In this document: piece by piece, positions 17,061-24,256 of the stretch
Position numbering within the stretch: position 1 is the stretch's first letter
How the letters are laid out: each line of letters opens with the position of its first letter
Assembly: GCA_013202715.1 (NCBI GenBank)
Contig: JABMRF010000060.1
Coordinates: forward strand, 1-48,225
Length of the DNA stretch: 48,225 nt
Direction: 5' to 3'
Origin: Candidatus Kuenenbacteria bacterium
Lineage (GTDB): Bacteria > Patescibacteriota > Patescibacteriia > UBA11705 > JABHMO01
Notes under the pieces: generated by a model
Told to the model about the DNA's origin: nothing
The model's input: the letters and a program-made list of their open reading frames with translations, nothing else
Databases searched by the model: none
Position numbers and translations under genes: made by a program

Positions 17061-18347
17061 ATGAAAAACAAACTCATCCTGAGCTTTTTCATTGCCGCCA
17101 TGGTGATGTCCCTAGCCGGGATCGCCAACGCCGCAAGTCTAGCTCAAAATCTTTCAGGAAAAATCTTACTTCAAGTCGAAGAAAACGGCGAAGCTTGGTA
17201 CATTTATCCAAATGACTTAAAGCGCTACTATCTAGGCCGACCGGCTGATGCATTTGATGTCATGCGCAACCTGGGCCTTGGCATTAGTGAAGCAAATTTC
17301 AATGGTTTCAACGGAGTCGCTCCTGCCAATCTGGCTGGAAAAATTTTACTACGAGTTGAAGCCAACGGAGAAGCTTATTATGTTCACCCAAAAGATAAAA
17401 TCATGCACTATCTCGGTCGACCGGCTGATGCTTTTGGTATCATGAGAAATTTTGGACTGGGAATTACGACAATCAATTTAGAAAAGATCGCTGCCAGTGG
17501 GGCCTTGCCAACCTTTGTTTCAACAATCAAAGATTGTGGTTCTTCCTCGCAGAGCGCTGACAATCTAACTGACAATGCTGCTTTTGACTGTTTCAACACC
17601 TATACAAATGCCTGTGATCAAGTAAAAATGAATCACACTCAAATTTTTGATATTGTTGGCATTAAAGCAACGACGAACACAGAGTATCAAATCACTGAGA
17701 AAAAAGACGGCAATTGTGAATTTAAATTAACCGTAGGAGAACAGTCGACTTCCTATGGGCAGGTTCTTATTGATGCTTTAATTGATCAAGGTCAAACCAT
17801 GACAGAAATTCAAGCGGCTGAAGCCGAAGTCAATAAATTGGGAGATGCCGAAAATGGGACTACAGGCTTTTGTACAATGTCGCCTAGCAACCTTGGAATA
17901 ATTATTGATAATTGGAAAACAAAAGGAAGATCAGAATCATCTAAATGTGTTAATTCAAATTGTACAGTTTCTGGTGGTGACTGGGATTACGCTGAAACTT
18001 GTTGGGGAGACTACTTTGGCGATTGGTCAACAGTACCTGATAGCACATACTGTTCCTCTGACTATTACTGCGCAGATTCTCAAGAGTGCTTTAGTAATAA
18101 ATGTATCAGCAAAACTGTCTGGGAGAACTTAGATACTTGTCAAAATATAACCGTCACAGACACTTCAATCCATCAAGGATATAACGCCTGCACTCAAGCT
18201 ACCGACAAGAAAAAATCTGGCGATACCTACGGTTGTATCACCAAACAACGGGGAGAAGAGGTTTCCTATAAATGTGGAGAATGTATGGTTGACACAAGCT
18301 GTAAAGACGAATATAAATGCGAAGAATATAAATGTGTAGATAAATAA
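17061..18347 (+). CDS. Secreted repeat protein, paralogue 3, Cys-rich C-terminus
   Basis: Signal peptide and first repeat are nearly identical in DNA to paralogue 1 (from 14866), suggesting recent duplication or gene conversion. Two surface repeats (~26-75, ~85-133), a middle domain (~150-275), then a Cys-rich tail (~290-428) with many C-x2-4-C pairs (CGECMVDTSCKDEYKCEEYKC), probably disulfide-rich. Own promoter and terminator. Secreted or surface-attached; role unknown. Confidence 0.85.
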   Translation: MKNKLILSFFIAAMVMSLAGIANAASLAQNLSGKILLQVEENGEAWYIYPNDLKRYYLGRPADAFDVMRNLGLGISEANFNGFNGVAPANLAGKILLRVEANGEAYYVHPKDKIMHYLGRPADAFGIMRNFGLGITTINLEKIAASGALPTFVSTIKDCGSSSQSADNLTDNAAFDCFNTYTNACDQVKMNHTQIFDIVGIKATTNTEYQITEKKDGNCEFKLTVGEQSTSYGQVLIDALIDQGQTMTEIQAAEAEVNKLGDAENGTTGFCTMSPSNLGIIIDNWKTKGRSESSKCVNSNCTVSGGDWDYAETCWGDYFGDWSTVPDSTYCSSDYYCADSQECFSNKCISKTVWENLDTCQNITVTDTSIHQGYNACTQATDKKKSGDTYGCITKQRGEEVSYKCGECMVDTSCKDEYKCEEYKCVDK

Positions 18348-18362
18348 AAAATCATAAGTTCT

Positions 18363-18391
18363 AAAAAAGCGGCCTCTGGCCGCTTTTTTGT
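18363..18391 (+). terminator. Intrinsic terminator of paralogue 3
   Basis: AAAAAAGCGGCC / GGCCGCTTTTTT hairpin with a 3-nt loop. Confidence 0.88.
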
Positions 18392-18512
18392 TTTTCTTTT
18401 GACAAACCAGGACTATTATAGTAAAGTTCAATTGCCGATCGAAAGATGGCACGCGCATTTTGCGCAAGTCCTTTACAAAGGACCATGGTTGTCGAAAGAC
18501 AAGGAGTATGAG

Positions 18513-19301
18513 ATGGAAGACTTACGGCATCAAAGACCATTAATCGAAAGATTGTGTGAACTTTTGGTAAAACATAAAAAAATATATGCTGGACCACATC
18601 TAGTTTTACACCATGCCAATGAAACGCTTGAAATCAGTGACACTAATCTTCTTGGACATGTAACAAATAGTAGTATGACTATTCAGCAGGCAAGACATAT
18701 TACCAGCCTTTATATTTCAATCTATCCTGACTTCTACTTACTTAGATTACAAAAAGTTTTTGACCATTTCAAAGAAATTGAATCTCATAAAGAGTTTTGT
18801 AATGGTATGCGTTTTGTACTTATGGGAATCTTGCTTGGTATTCTTGATGCAATGTATTATTTCGAGGCCAATCATTTTGCTTGGTCTCATATTACATACC
18901 AGTTAAGTAAAGAAATAACTAGACAAAAAAAATATCTACTCGAGACTCTTTGTGATGAACTGGCTAACTTCATTCTTTTCTCTCGATTTATTCACTTGAC
19001 TTCACACGAAACAAATGCGAGAGAAAAGGACACTCAACAGGAAAAATATTTTTTGGGTGAACTACCCAAAATGATTAAAGCAGTTTTTAGTCACAATAAT
19101 GAAACAAAAGGTTTTGCTCTTTATTTACTTAAAAACAAACTGAATGCATCTGAGGAACAAATTACCTGCTCCCAATACTCAATGGCTGCTTTCTTGCTTA
19201 GGGAAATTTTCTATGCTTTAATGAAGAATTTTTCTTCACAAGGACTTCTCAATGTAGTTGATCATATCACTCCGGAAATGCTTCCTAAAGATAGAAAATA
19301 A
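18513..19301 (+). CDS. Orphan helical protein, 262 residues
   Basis: Start chosen at ATG 18513, six bases after AAGGAG. The open frame reaches back to a TTG at 18399, but that codon overlaps a TTGACA motif and lacks a ribosome site. The 5' leader holds two hairpins (GCGC-ATTTT-GCGC and GTCCTT-TACA-AAGGAC near 18452-18484). The protein is predicted helical, His- and Leu-rich, with one hydrophobic stretch (FVLMGILLGILDAMYYF, about residues 108-124). No family recognised. Confidence 0.72.
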   Translation: MEDLRHQRPLIERLCELLVKHKKIYAGPHLVLHHANETLEISDTNLLGHVTNSSMTIQQARHITSLYISIYPDFYLLRLQKVFDHFKEIESHKEFCNGMRFVLMGILLGILDAMYYFEANHFAWSHITYQLSKEITRQKKYLLETLCDELANFILFSRFIHLTSHETNAREKDTQQEKYFLGELPKMIKAVFSHNNETKGFALYLLKNKLNASEEQITCSQYSMAAFLLREIFYALMKNFSSQGLLNVVDHITPEMLPKDRK

Positions 19302-19315
19302 TTAATTCACAATAC

Positions 19316-19347
19316 CCGCTCAGGACTCATCCTGGCGGGATTTTTTA
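19316..19347 (+). terminator. Intrinsic terminator overlapping the comEC 3' end
   Basis: CCCGC-T-CAGGA / TCCTG-GCGGG hairpin and T6. Its 3' part also encodes the last codons of the convergent comEC-like gene. Confidence 0.8.
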
Positions 19348-20639
19348 TTGCTAAAAATTATTTTAAACAAAACCAAGTACAAAACCACCATCACCCACCA
19401 ACTAATTTTGATTTCCAACGAAGCCCATTTAAAAGATGCAAAGATTTCTACAACTTTCACGAGATAGCCAAGCAGGAGCCAGCTAAACCAACCGACTATC
19501 TGGCCGAGAAATAAATTAACAGATGCAAAAATAAACTGGATAAAGCCAACAAACATGGCAATTGGAATTATTGGCAAAACCAACAAGTTAACAATTGGCG
19601 CCACGACTGACAGTCGGCCGAATTGAAATAAGATTAACGGTAATGTAAATAATATTGCGCTAAGTGTTGAAACCGAATTTTCACGAATGGCCAACTTTGC
19701 TGGTAGCCATTTGAAATATGGTAAAAGTTTTGGTGATAAATAAACAAGACCAATTGTTGCCACAAAGGACAACTGAAATCCTGCATCCCAAATCAAAATT
19801 TTCGGATTAAAGATCGCCATTATTACAGCCGAGAGAACCAAAACGTTTCTAACCTTTCCCGGCCGGCCGATGTGCTTGGCAAAGAGGACAATCATACCCA
19901 TGATTGCGGCTCGTACGACTGAGGCACTCATACCGGTCAGGATTACAAAAAAAATCAAGCCGAATAAAATTCCCCAGATCGCTTTTTTGCGATTTATTTG
20001 CAAAGTTTTAAACAAATTTAAAAGCAAAACAACAATAATCGTAATATTAAATCCAGAGATGGCAATAATGTGCGTTATTCCGGTGATATTGAACTTTCCA
20101 AGCAGATCCTGCGGAATCCCCTGCCGGGCACCAACCAGAATCCCGCCAACCAGCGCGGCTTGCGGTTCGGAAACTGTCTGATTTATTTTCAGTTGCATGA
20201 AACCTTTCAACTTTAGCACGCCGGCCATCATAAAATTGCCTTTACCAGAGTCTAAAACCCGAATCTTCGGCTGATAGCAGACTGAATAAATTCCATAGCG
20301 CGCTAAATACTTGTCATATTTAAAATTTTCAATTTGTTCGGGCATTTGCAGTTTACAAGTCACTTCCAGCAATGCGCCATATTCATATTCAGGATACAGC
20401 TGGGTGCGCAGTAAAACTTTGCCCTTCAATTTCGTTGGCTCAACCGTTAACTTCTGATGATCCAATCTCACGTCCGGCTCTGCTGAAATAACGGCCTCGA
20501 AAGTTGTGTTTTGATTGTTGTAAAATGAGATGTGCTTCTCATTGAACTTCGGAACTCCCAAAAACAAATCAAACAAAGCGATTGCGATTAGCAACAGCAA
20601 ACTACCGTAGAAAAATTTTTGGGACTTGGTGAGTTTCAT
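19320..20639 (-). CDS. comEC: ComEC/Rec2 competence channel protein lacking the nuclease domain
   Basis: One N-terminal helix, an OB-like DUF4131 region (~30-135), then the Competence domain with the signature THIIAISGFN and RAAIMGM, plus seven or more membrane helices to the C-terminus (residues ~190-435). It transports single-stranded DNA across the inner membrane. At 439 residues it lacks the C-terminal metallo-beta-lactamase domain, which is encoded separately at 9953-10861. Together with the type IV pilus genes it indicates a natural DNA uptake route, common in CPR. Confidence 0.9.
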   Translation of the reverse strand: MKLTKSQKFFYGSLLLLIAIALFDLFLGVPKFNEKHISFYNNQNTTFEAVISAEPDVRLDHQKLTVEPTKLKGKVLLRTQLYPEYEYGALLEVTCKLQMPEQIENFKYDKYLARYGIYSVCYQPKIRVLDSGKGNFMMAGVLKLKGFMQLKINQTVSEPQAALVGGILVGARQGIPQDLLGKFNITGITHIIAISGFNITIIVVLLLNLFKTLQINRKKAIWGILFGLIFFVILTGMSASVVRAAIMGMIVLFAKHIGRPGKVRNVLVLSAVIMAIFNPKILIWDAGFQLSFVATIGLVYLSPKLLPYFKWLPAKLAIRENSVSTLSAILFTLPLILFQFGRLSVVAPIVNLLVLPIIPIAMFVGFIQFIFASVNLFLGQIVGWFSWLLLGYLVKVVEIFASFKWASLEIKISWWVMVVLYLVLFKIIFSNKKSRQDES

Positions 20640-20740
20640 GCCTTAATTGTAACATATACCATCCACTTGACCACCACCCAAAAACTTGGTAAGCTCGAAT
20701 ATCAAGAATGATATTTGACAACGTTTCAAGGAGAGCCGAA

Positions 20741-21628
20741 ATGACAAAATCACAAATCCTGGTCACACTACTTGTAATTTCATTGGCAGTATTGATTGGT
20801 CTTCTATTCTATCTTGCCAGGGATCCAAAAACAAAAGAGCTGTTTTTTTCAAATACAGCAAAGATTATCTGGCGAAGTGTCTTTACCTCGCCGGCAAAGC
20901 TAACCTATGGAAAGATTTATGATCCAGACAACCAATTCATTATCATTGTTGATAAAGATCCGCCCAGCAGTATTCACTTTTTTCCCTATTCGCAAATAAT
21001 TGGAAAAGAAAGGACAGAAAAACTTCTTCCAAACGAGGAAAGCATCTCAAACTCAGCCGGCGGGTTTGCCAATCTTCCGGAGGGTCTGGTAAGTTACTTT
21101 GGCGGCAACGCCTTCCTCGTAAGAGAAAATGGTAGCATCTACGTTGTAACCAACGATCATGTCCTCGAGTCAACTTCATTTGCAGAAGCGTGGGATTATC
21201 ATGATCATGAGGGTGATGTTACCTATTTGAAACAACTTCAAAACAAAGTTCCTGAAAATATTCCCAACGCGAATCAGCTCAAAGTTAGCAGACTAACGCC
21301 AGAGGAACAGATCGGTAGAAAAGTCAGAATCAGCTCACTCACCGGCAAACGATTTACTTTTATTATGGAAGGTGAAATCATTGGTTACTTTGATGGTAAA
21401 CTTCTCCTTGCTCTCAAACATAATTTACCAACCGAAAAAGATCATCTTAAGTTTGCTTTCGAGGGTGCTTCCGGATCACCGGTAATCGACACTGAAACTG
21501 ACGAAGTGATAGGTATCTTTTCAAAGAAAAATACGATGAATATAAAATATACCAGTGAATTTTTTTACTACGATAAAGAATTGCAAATCATCGGAATTGT
21601 GCCACTTTCACCGGAAATATTTCATTAA
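20741..21628 (+). CDS. Membrane-anchored trypsin-like serine protease-like protein
   Basis: ATG 20741 is preceded by AAGGAG; an earlier in-frame ATG at 20708 has none. N-terminal membrane helix (residues ~6-26). The body carries IYVVTNDHV with His140 (family VVTNAHV) and EGASGSPVID with Ser244 (family GDSGSP), the hallmarks of a chymotrypsin-fold S1/DegP-like protease. The catalytic Asp is less clear (Asp159 is a candidate), and GAS replaces GDS, so activity is likely but not certain. Monocistronic, with a strong terminator. Confidence 0.72.
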   Translation: MTKSQILVTLLVISLAVLIGLLFYLARDPKTKELFFSNTAKIIWRSVFTSPAKLTYGKIYDPDNQFIIIVDKDPPSSIHFFPYSQIIGKERTEKLLPNEESISNSAGGFANLPEGLVSYFGGNAFLVRENGSIYVVTNDHVLESTSFAEAWDYHDHEGDVTYLKQLQNKVPENIPNANQLKVSRLTPEEQIGRKVRISSLTGKRFTFIMEGEIIGYFDGKLLLALKHNLPTEKDHLKFAFEGASGSPVIDTETDEVIGIFSKKNTMNIKYTSEFFYYDKELQIIGIVPLSPEIFH

Positions 21629-21636
21629 ACCCATAA

Positions 21637-21693
21637 TTCTGACAACCATTTGTCAGAATTTTTTTATAAAAAAAACCCTCTTAATAAGAGGGT
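21637..21693. terminator. Back-to-back terminators between convergent genes
   Basis: Plus: AATTCTGACA (21637-21646) / TGTCAGAATT (21653-21662) plus Ts. Minus: ACCCTCTTA...TAAGAGGGT (21675-21693) followed by U8 for the gene at 21701. Confidence 0.85.
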
Positions 21694-21700
21694 CAAACTT

Positions 21701-22219
21701 TCATTTCGAAGACACTTTCGCTTTCTTGCGAAAAAGTCTGCGAAATAATTCACCAGCCTTGGACTTGCCAGGAGGCAGGGCTGAGCAGGCGACAAAGTAC
21801 AAGAAGAGAAGCATCAGAACATTAAAGACAAAATAAAATACAATGTCTGTTGGTAATTCGTCACTGAGTGCAATTCGAGGCCCCTCATACAAAAGCAAAC
21901 ACCACAAGCCCAGTCTCACCACATACAATCTGTGACTTGGCGTTTTTCTGGCATCCCCACCGGAATCACGATTCATCTCAATCAAATAATCAATATATAA
22001 GGTGAGCACCAATCCCCCCAGGAAAACTCCGACAAACACCTGAGCAAGGCCGTCAAAAAACCAAATAGTTCCTCCGGCCAGAACAAACATGGCCAGAATC
22101 AATAAGGAATGAGCTATTTTGTAGTTCACCCCCTCGATAATCCAGGTCCGCCCGACCCAATTGCTAAATGCCTGAAACCTATCCAAAAACCATTCGTCAA
22201 CCTTGGATATATATTTCAT
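21701..22219 (-). CDS. Orphan integral membrane protein, 172 residues
   Basis: Hydrophobic segments at about 36-56, 60-80, 98-112 and 125-147, i.e. four helices, with a basic C-terminal tail (FRRLFRKKAKV). No recognised family. TAGGAG lies 6 bases before the ATG; TTGACA-N18-TATTAT promoter; own terminator. Confidence 0.75.
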   Translation of the reverse strand: MKYISKVDEWFLDRFQAFSNWVGRTWIIEGVNYKIAHSLLILAMFVLAGGTIWFFDGLAQVFVGVFLGGLVLTLYIDYLIEMNRDSGGDARKTPSHRLYVVRLGLWCLLLYEGPRIALSDELPTDIVFYFVFNVLMLLFLYFVACSALPPGKSKAGELFRRLFRKKAKVSSK

Positions 22220-22251
22220 ACTTTTCTCCTACATTATCAATGTACGATAAA

Positions 22252-22281
22252 ATAATATACTAAAAAAAAATAACTTGTCAA
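22252..22281 (-). promoter_or_regulatory. Promoter of membrane orphan 21701-22219
   Basis: Minus strand TTGACA (22281-22276), 18 bp, TATTAT (22257-22252). Confidence 0.72.
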
Positions 22282-22286
22282 CCTCA

Positions 22287-22315
22287 ATAAAAAAAGCGCC
22301 CTTGAGAAGAGCGCT
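22287..22315 (-). terminator. Terminator of the nucleoside phosphorylase-like gene
   Basis: AGCGC (22295-22299) / GCGCT (22311-22315) with inner CTT/AAG, and a U7 run on the minus strand. Confidence 0.75.
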
Positions 22316-22320
22316 CTGAT

Positions 22321-22926
22321 CTACTTAGTCGGACGAGTCTTGATTTTCTGGATCAAATACAACAAGAATAGATTTAAACTTCCCCGAGATTGCTTATAAT
22401 TGATTTTAATCTTCCCAATCTGCCTTTTCACAGTAGTCGGAATGATTGGAACAACATCACTAACAACTTTGGCAATAATTATCGGCACATCATATTGTTG
22501 CGCCAACTCAGCCACGTGATAGGTTTCCTGATCAACAGCAACAACTCCACGTGAAGCACCGAATCGATGCCGAACCATTCCGTGAAAAGTTTGAAAAACT
22601 CCCCTTACAACTCCCTTTTTCAAAGTAATTGTGCGAGGGAAAATCTTTTTTGTGTCAATATCGAGTCGCTGAGTCTTCAATGTCCACGGCTTTCTGTAAC
22701 GCACCTGACTGGCGATCACAGTATTGCCAACTTTCAGCTTCCTGGTGACCGAACCGCAAAAACCCAAACAGATTATCATATCAGGGACTTCGCTTTCCAG
22801 TTCAGCTTCTAAACTCTTAACGGTTTTAGAGTAACCAATCCCGGTTACGATAATTTTGGACACAAATCCACCATTTGCATCAAAAGGAACCTCTCTTTCA
22901 TCGGCAACTACCAACCAGATATTCAT
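22321..22926 (-). CDS. Nucleoside phosphorylase / nucleosidase superfamily protein
   Basis: PNP_UDP superfamily: KIIVTGIGYSKT and MIICLGFCGSV (GxCGS-like phosphate or ribose loop) in the first third, and AVDQETYHVAELAQQY...IIIAKVVSDVV near residues 125-155, which corresponds to the DMESAA...R.VSD motif (Glu-Thr replacing Glu-Ser). 201 residues is short. Probably cleaves or phosphorolyses purine nucleosides; substrate not predictable. GGGAGGG ribosome site; promoter diverges from that of the 23070 gene. Confidence 0.8.
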   Translation of the reverse strand: MNIWLVVADEREVPFDANGGFVSKIIVTGIGYSKTVKSLEAELESEVPDMIICLGFCGSVTRKLKVGNTVIASQVRYRKPWTLKTQRLDIDTKKIFPRTITLKKGVVRGVFQTFHGMVRHRFGASRGVVAVDQETYHVAELAQQYDVPIIIAKVVSDVVPIIPTTVKRQIGKIKINYKQSRGSLNLFLLYLIQKIKTRPTK

Positions 22927-22961
22927 TTTTCCCTCCCTCTTGTTTGCTTTCTATTCATTAA

Positions 22962-23022
22962 ATATTATCTCATAAAAAATATTTTGTCAAGGATTGACAC
23001 AAAGGAATCATCTTGATAGGAT
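22962..23022. promoter_or_regulatory. Divergent promoters
   Basis: Minus: TTGACA (22990-22985), 17 bp, TAATAT (22967-22962). Plus: TTGACA (22994-22999), 17 bp, TAGGAT (23017-23022). The -35 boxes are 3 bases apart, so the two genes may be co-regulated. Confidence 0.75.
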
Positions 23023-23069
23023 TATAAAGCCAGAAAGTTGTTGTTTTACAATTATCAAAGGAGCCTATC

Positions 23070-23558
23070 ATGGAAATTTGCGGCTGGATCATACTGGCGA
23101 TTCTGGGAATTTTTGTTTATGCAAATGTTGGGTATTTACTAGCGCATTGGAGCTGGAACAGTTTTGCAAGGTTTGTGAACCGAGACAGGTCAATTAATAG
23201 CCCATGGTGGTCAACGAACACTGGCCTCCTAGAAAATCTTCACATCGAGCATTTACTTTTATTTCCAATCACTTATTTACGTACGAAAAAAGCGCGATTC
23301 GGAATGTTAGAAATGCATATACGAACAAGTGACGATCTTAGCGTCATGTTCAATCCATTTGTTAACGAATTTTCTCAAAAAGCGTACAAGCGAATCATGA
23401 TCTTTGTTTGGCCAATAAAAATCCTTTGGAATACGCCCTGGGTCGTTATGTATGCGCTCTACAAAGCAATTGCTTATCTGCCCAAACTGATTTTCGTTGA
23501 CTTTCCGCGTCTGGTCACTTTCCCGACAAGAAAGACGTTGAACATCAATCACACTTGA
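23070..23558 (+). CDS. Orphan membrane protein, 162 residues
   Basis: N-terminal helix (residues ~4-24), an amphipathic middle with many aromatic residues, and a second hydrophobic region (~112-150, VWPIKILWNTPWVVMYALY). AAAGGAG ribosome site before the ATG. No family recognised. Own promoter and terminator. Confidence 0.72.
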   Translation: MEICGWIILAILGIFVYANVGYLLAHWSWNSFARFVNRDRSINSPWWSTNTGLLENLHIEHLLLFPITYLRTKKARFGMLEMHIRTSDDLSVMFNPFVNEFSQKAYKRIMIFVWPIKILWNTPWVVMYALYKAIAYLPKLIFVDFPRLVTFPTRKTLNINHT

Positions 23559-23565
23559 AACCACA

Positions 23566-23595
23566 AACCACTCCCTCACTCGGAGCGGTTTTTTA
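23566..23595 (+). terminator. Intrinsic terminator
   Basis: AACC-A-CTCC / GGAG-C-GGTT hairpin followed by T6. Confidence 0.8.
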
Positions 23596-23648
23596 TTTCC
23601 AGTTGCCAAAGTTGCTTAATTGCATTATGCTTGACATAGAGATCAGGA

Positions 23649-23677
23649 ATTAGCTTATTAGCTTGTTAGCTTCTTAG
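23649..23677. repeat. Word-repeat upstream of greA, unit TTAGCTTN
   Basis: Three and a half tandem copies of an 8-base word with only the last base varying, in the leader of the ribosome-site-less greA-like gene. Confidence 0.8.
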
Positions 23678-23712
23678 ATTATAGTTCATAAATAATTAGA
23701 AATTATATTCCT

Positions 23713-24207
23713 ATGCGAGTACCAAAAAGAAGATACGATACAGTCAGAAAGAAACCTGACCCGGTCATAACATCGGATAAATATTTGGAATTGAAAAATA
23801 AACTTGGAAAATTAAAATCCGCTCAGCCGACAGCAATATCTGAAGTAAAAAGACTGGCGGAAATGGGAGATTTTTCAGACAACGCCGCCTATCAAATGGC
23901 CAAAGGAAAACTTCGCGGAATAAACCGCGGGATTGAAGAAACTGAAGACCAGCTCAATAGAGCCGAAGTAATTAATCCGGCAAAAGACATTTCAAATGTC
24001 AGCGTCGGTCACACCGTCACCATTGAAATTAACGGCCAGGAAAAAACTTACAAAATTCTCGGTTCAGTGGAAACAAATCCGGCTCTGAATATAATTTCCC
24101 GCCACTCTCCGCTCGGCTCTGCCTTGCTAGGGAAAAAGGTTAGCGATATATTCGATCTAAAACTGGGAAACAAGGATACAAAATGTAAAATAATTAAAAT
24201 TGGTTAA
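23713..24207 (+). CDS. greA: GreA/GreB-family transcription elongation factor
   Basis: N-terminal antiparallel coiled coil (residues ~20-90) with the acidic tip GDFSDNAAY (52-60), which enters the RNA polymerase secondary channel to trigger transcript cleavage, and a C-terminal FKBP-like domain (~95-164; VGHTVTIEI, RHSPLGSALLGKKVSD). An extra basic ~18-residue N-terminus (MRVPKRRYDTVRKK) is unusual for GreA. Standard length otherwise. Ends at a 48-bp palindrome shared with the convergent LTA-synthase gene. Confidence 0.9.
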   Translation: MRVPKRRYDTVRKKPDPVITSDKYLELKNKLGKLKSAQPTAISEVKRLAEMGDFSDNAAYQMAKGKLRGINRGIEETEDQLNRAEVINPAKDISNVSVGHTVTIEINGQEKTYKILGSVETNPALNIISRHSPLGSALLGKKVSDIFDLKLGNKDTKCKIIKIG

Positions 24208-24208
24208 C

Positions 24209-24256
24209 AAAAAAACAGGTAGGGAACGGTCGCGACCGTTCCCTACCTGTTTTTTT
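24209..24256. terminator. 48-bp perfect palindrome acting as bidirectional terminator
   Basis: A7-flanked arm 24209-24232 and its exact complement 24233-24256 (core GTAGGGAACGGTCG). It lies between convergent greA and the LTA-synthase-like gene, whose stop codon it overlaps. The core resembles the palindrome at 10187 in layout (GTAG...CTAC). Confidence 0.85.

Noticed and set aside
18399..18512. N-terminal extension of the 18513 gene from TTG 18399
   Set aside because: The TTG is part of a TTGACA motif, has no ribosome site, and the region forms leader hairpins.
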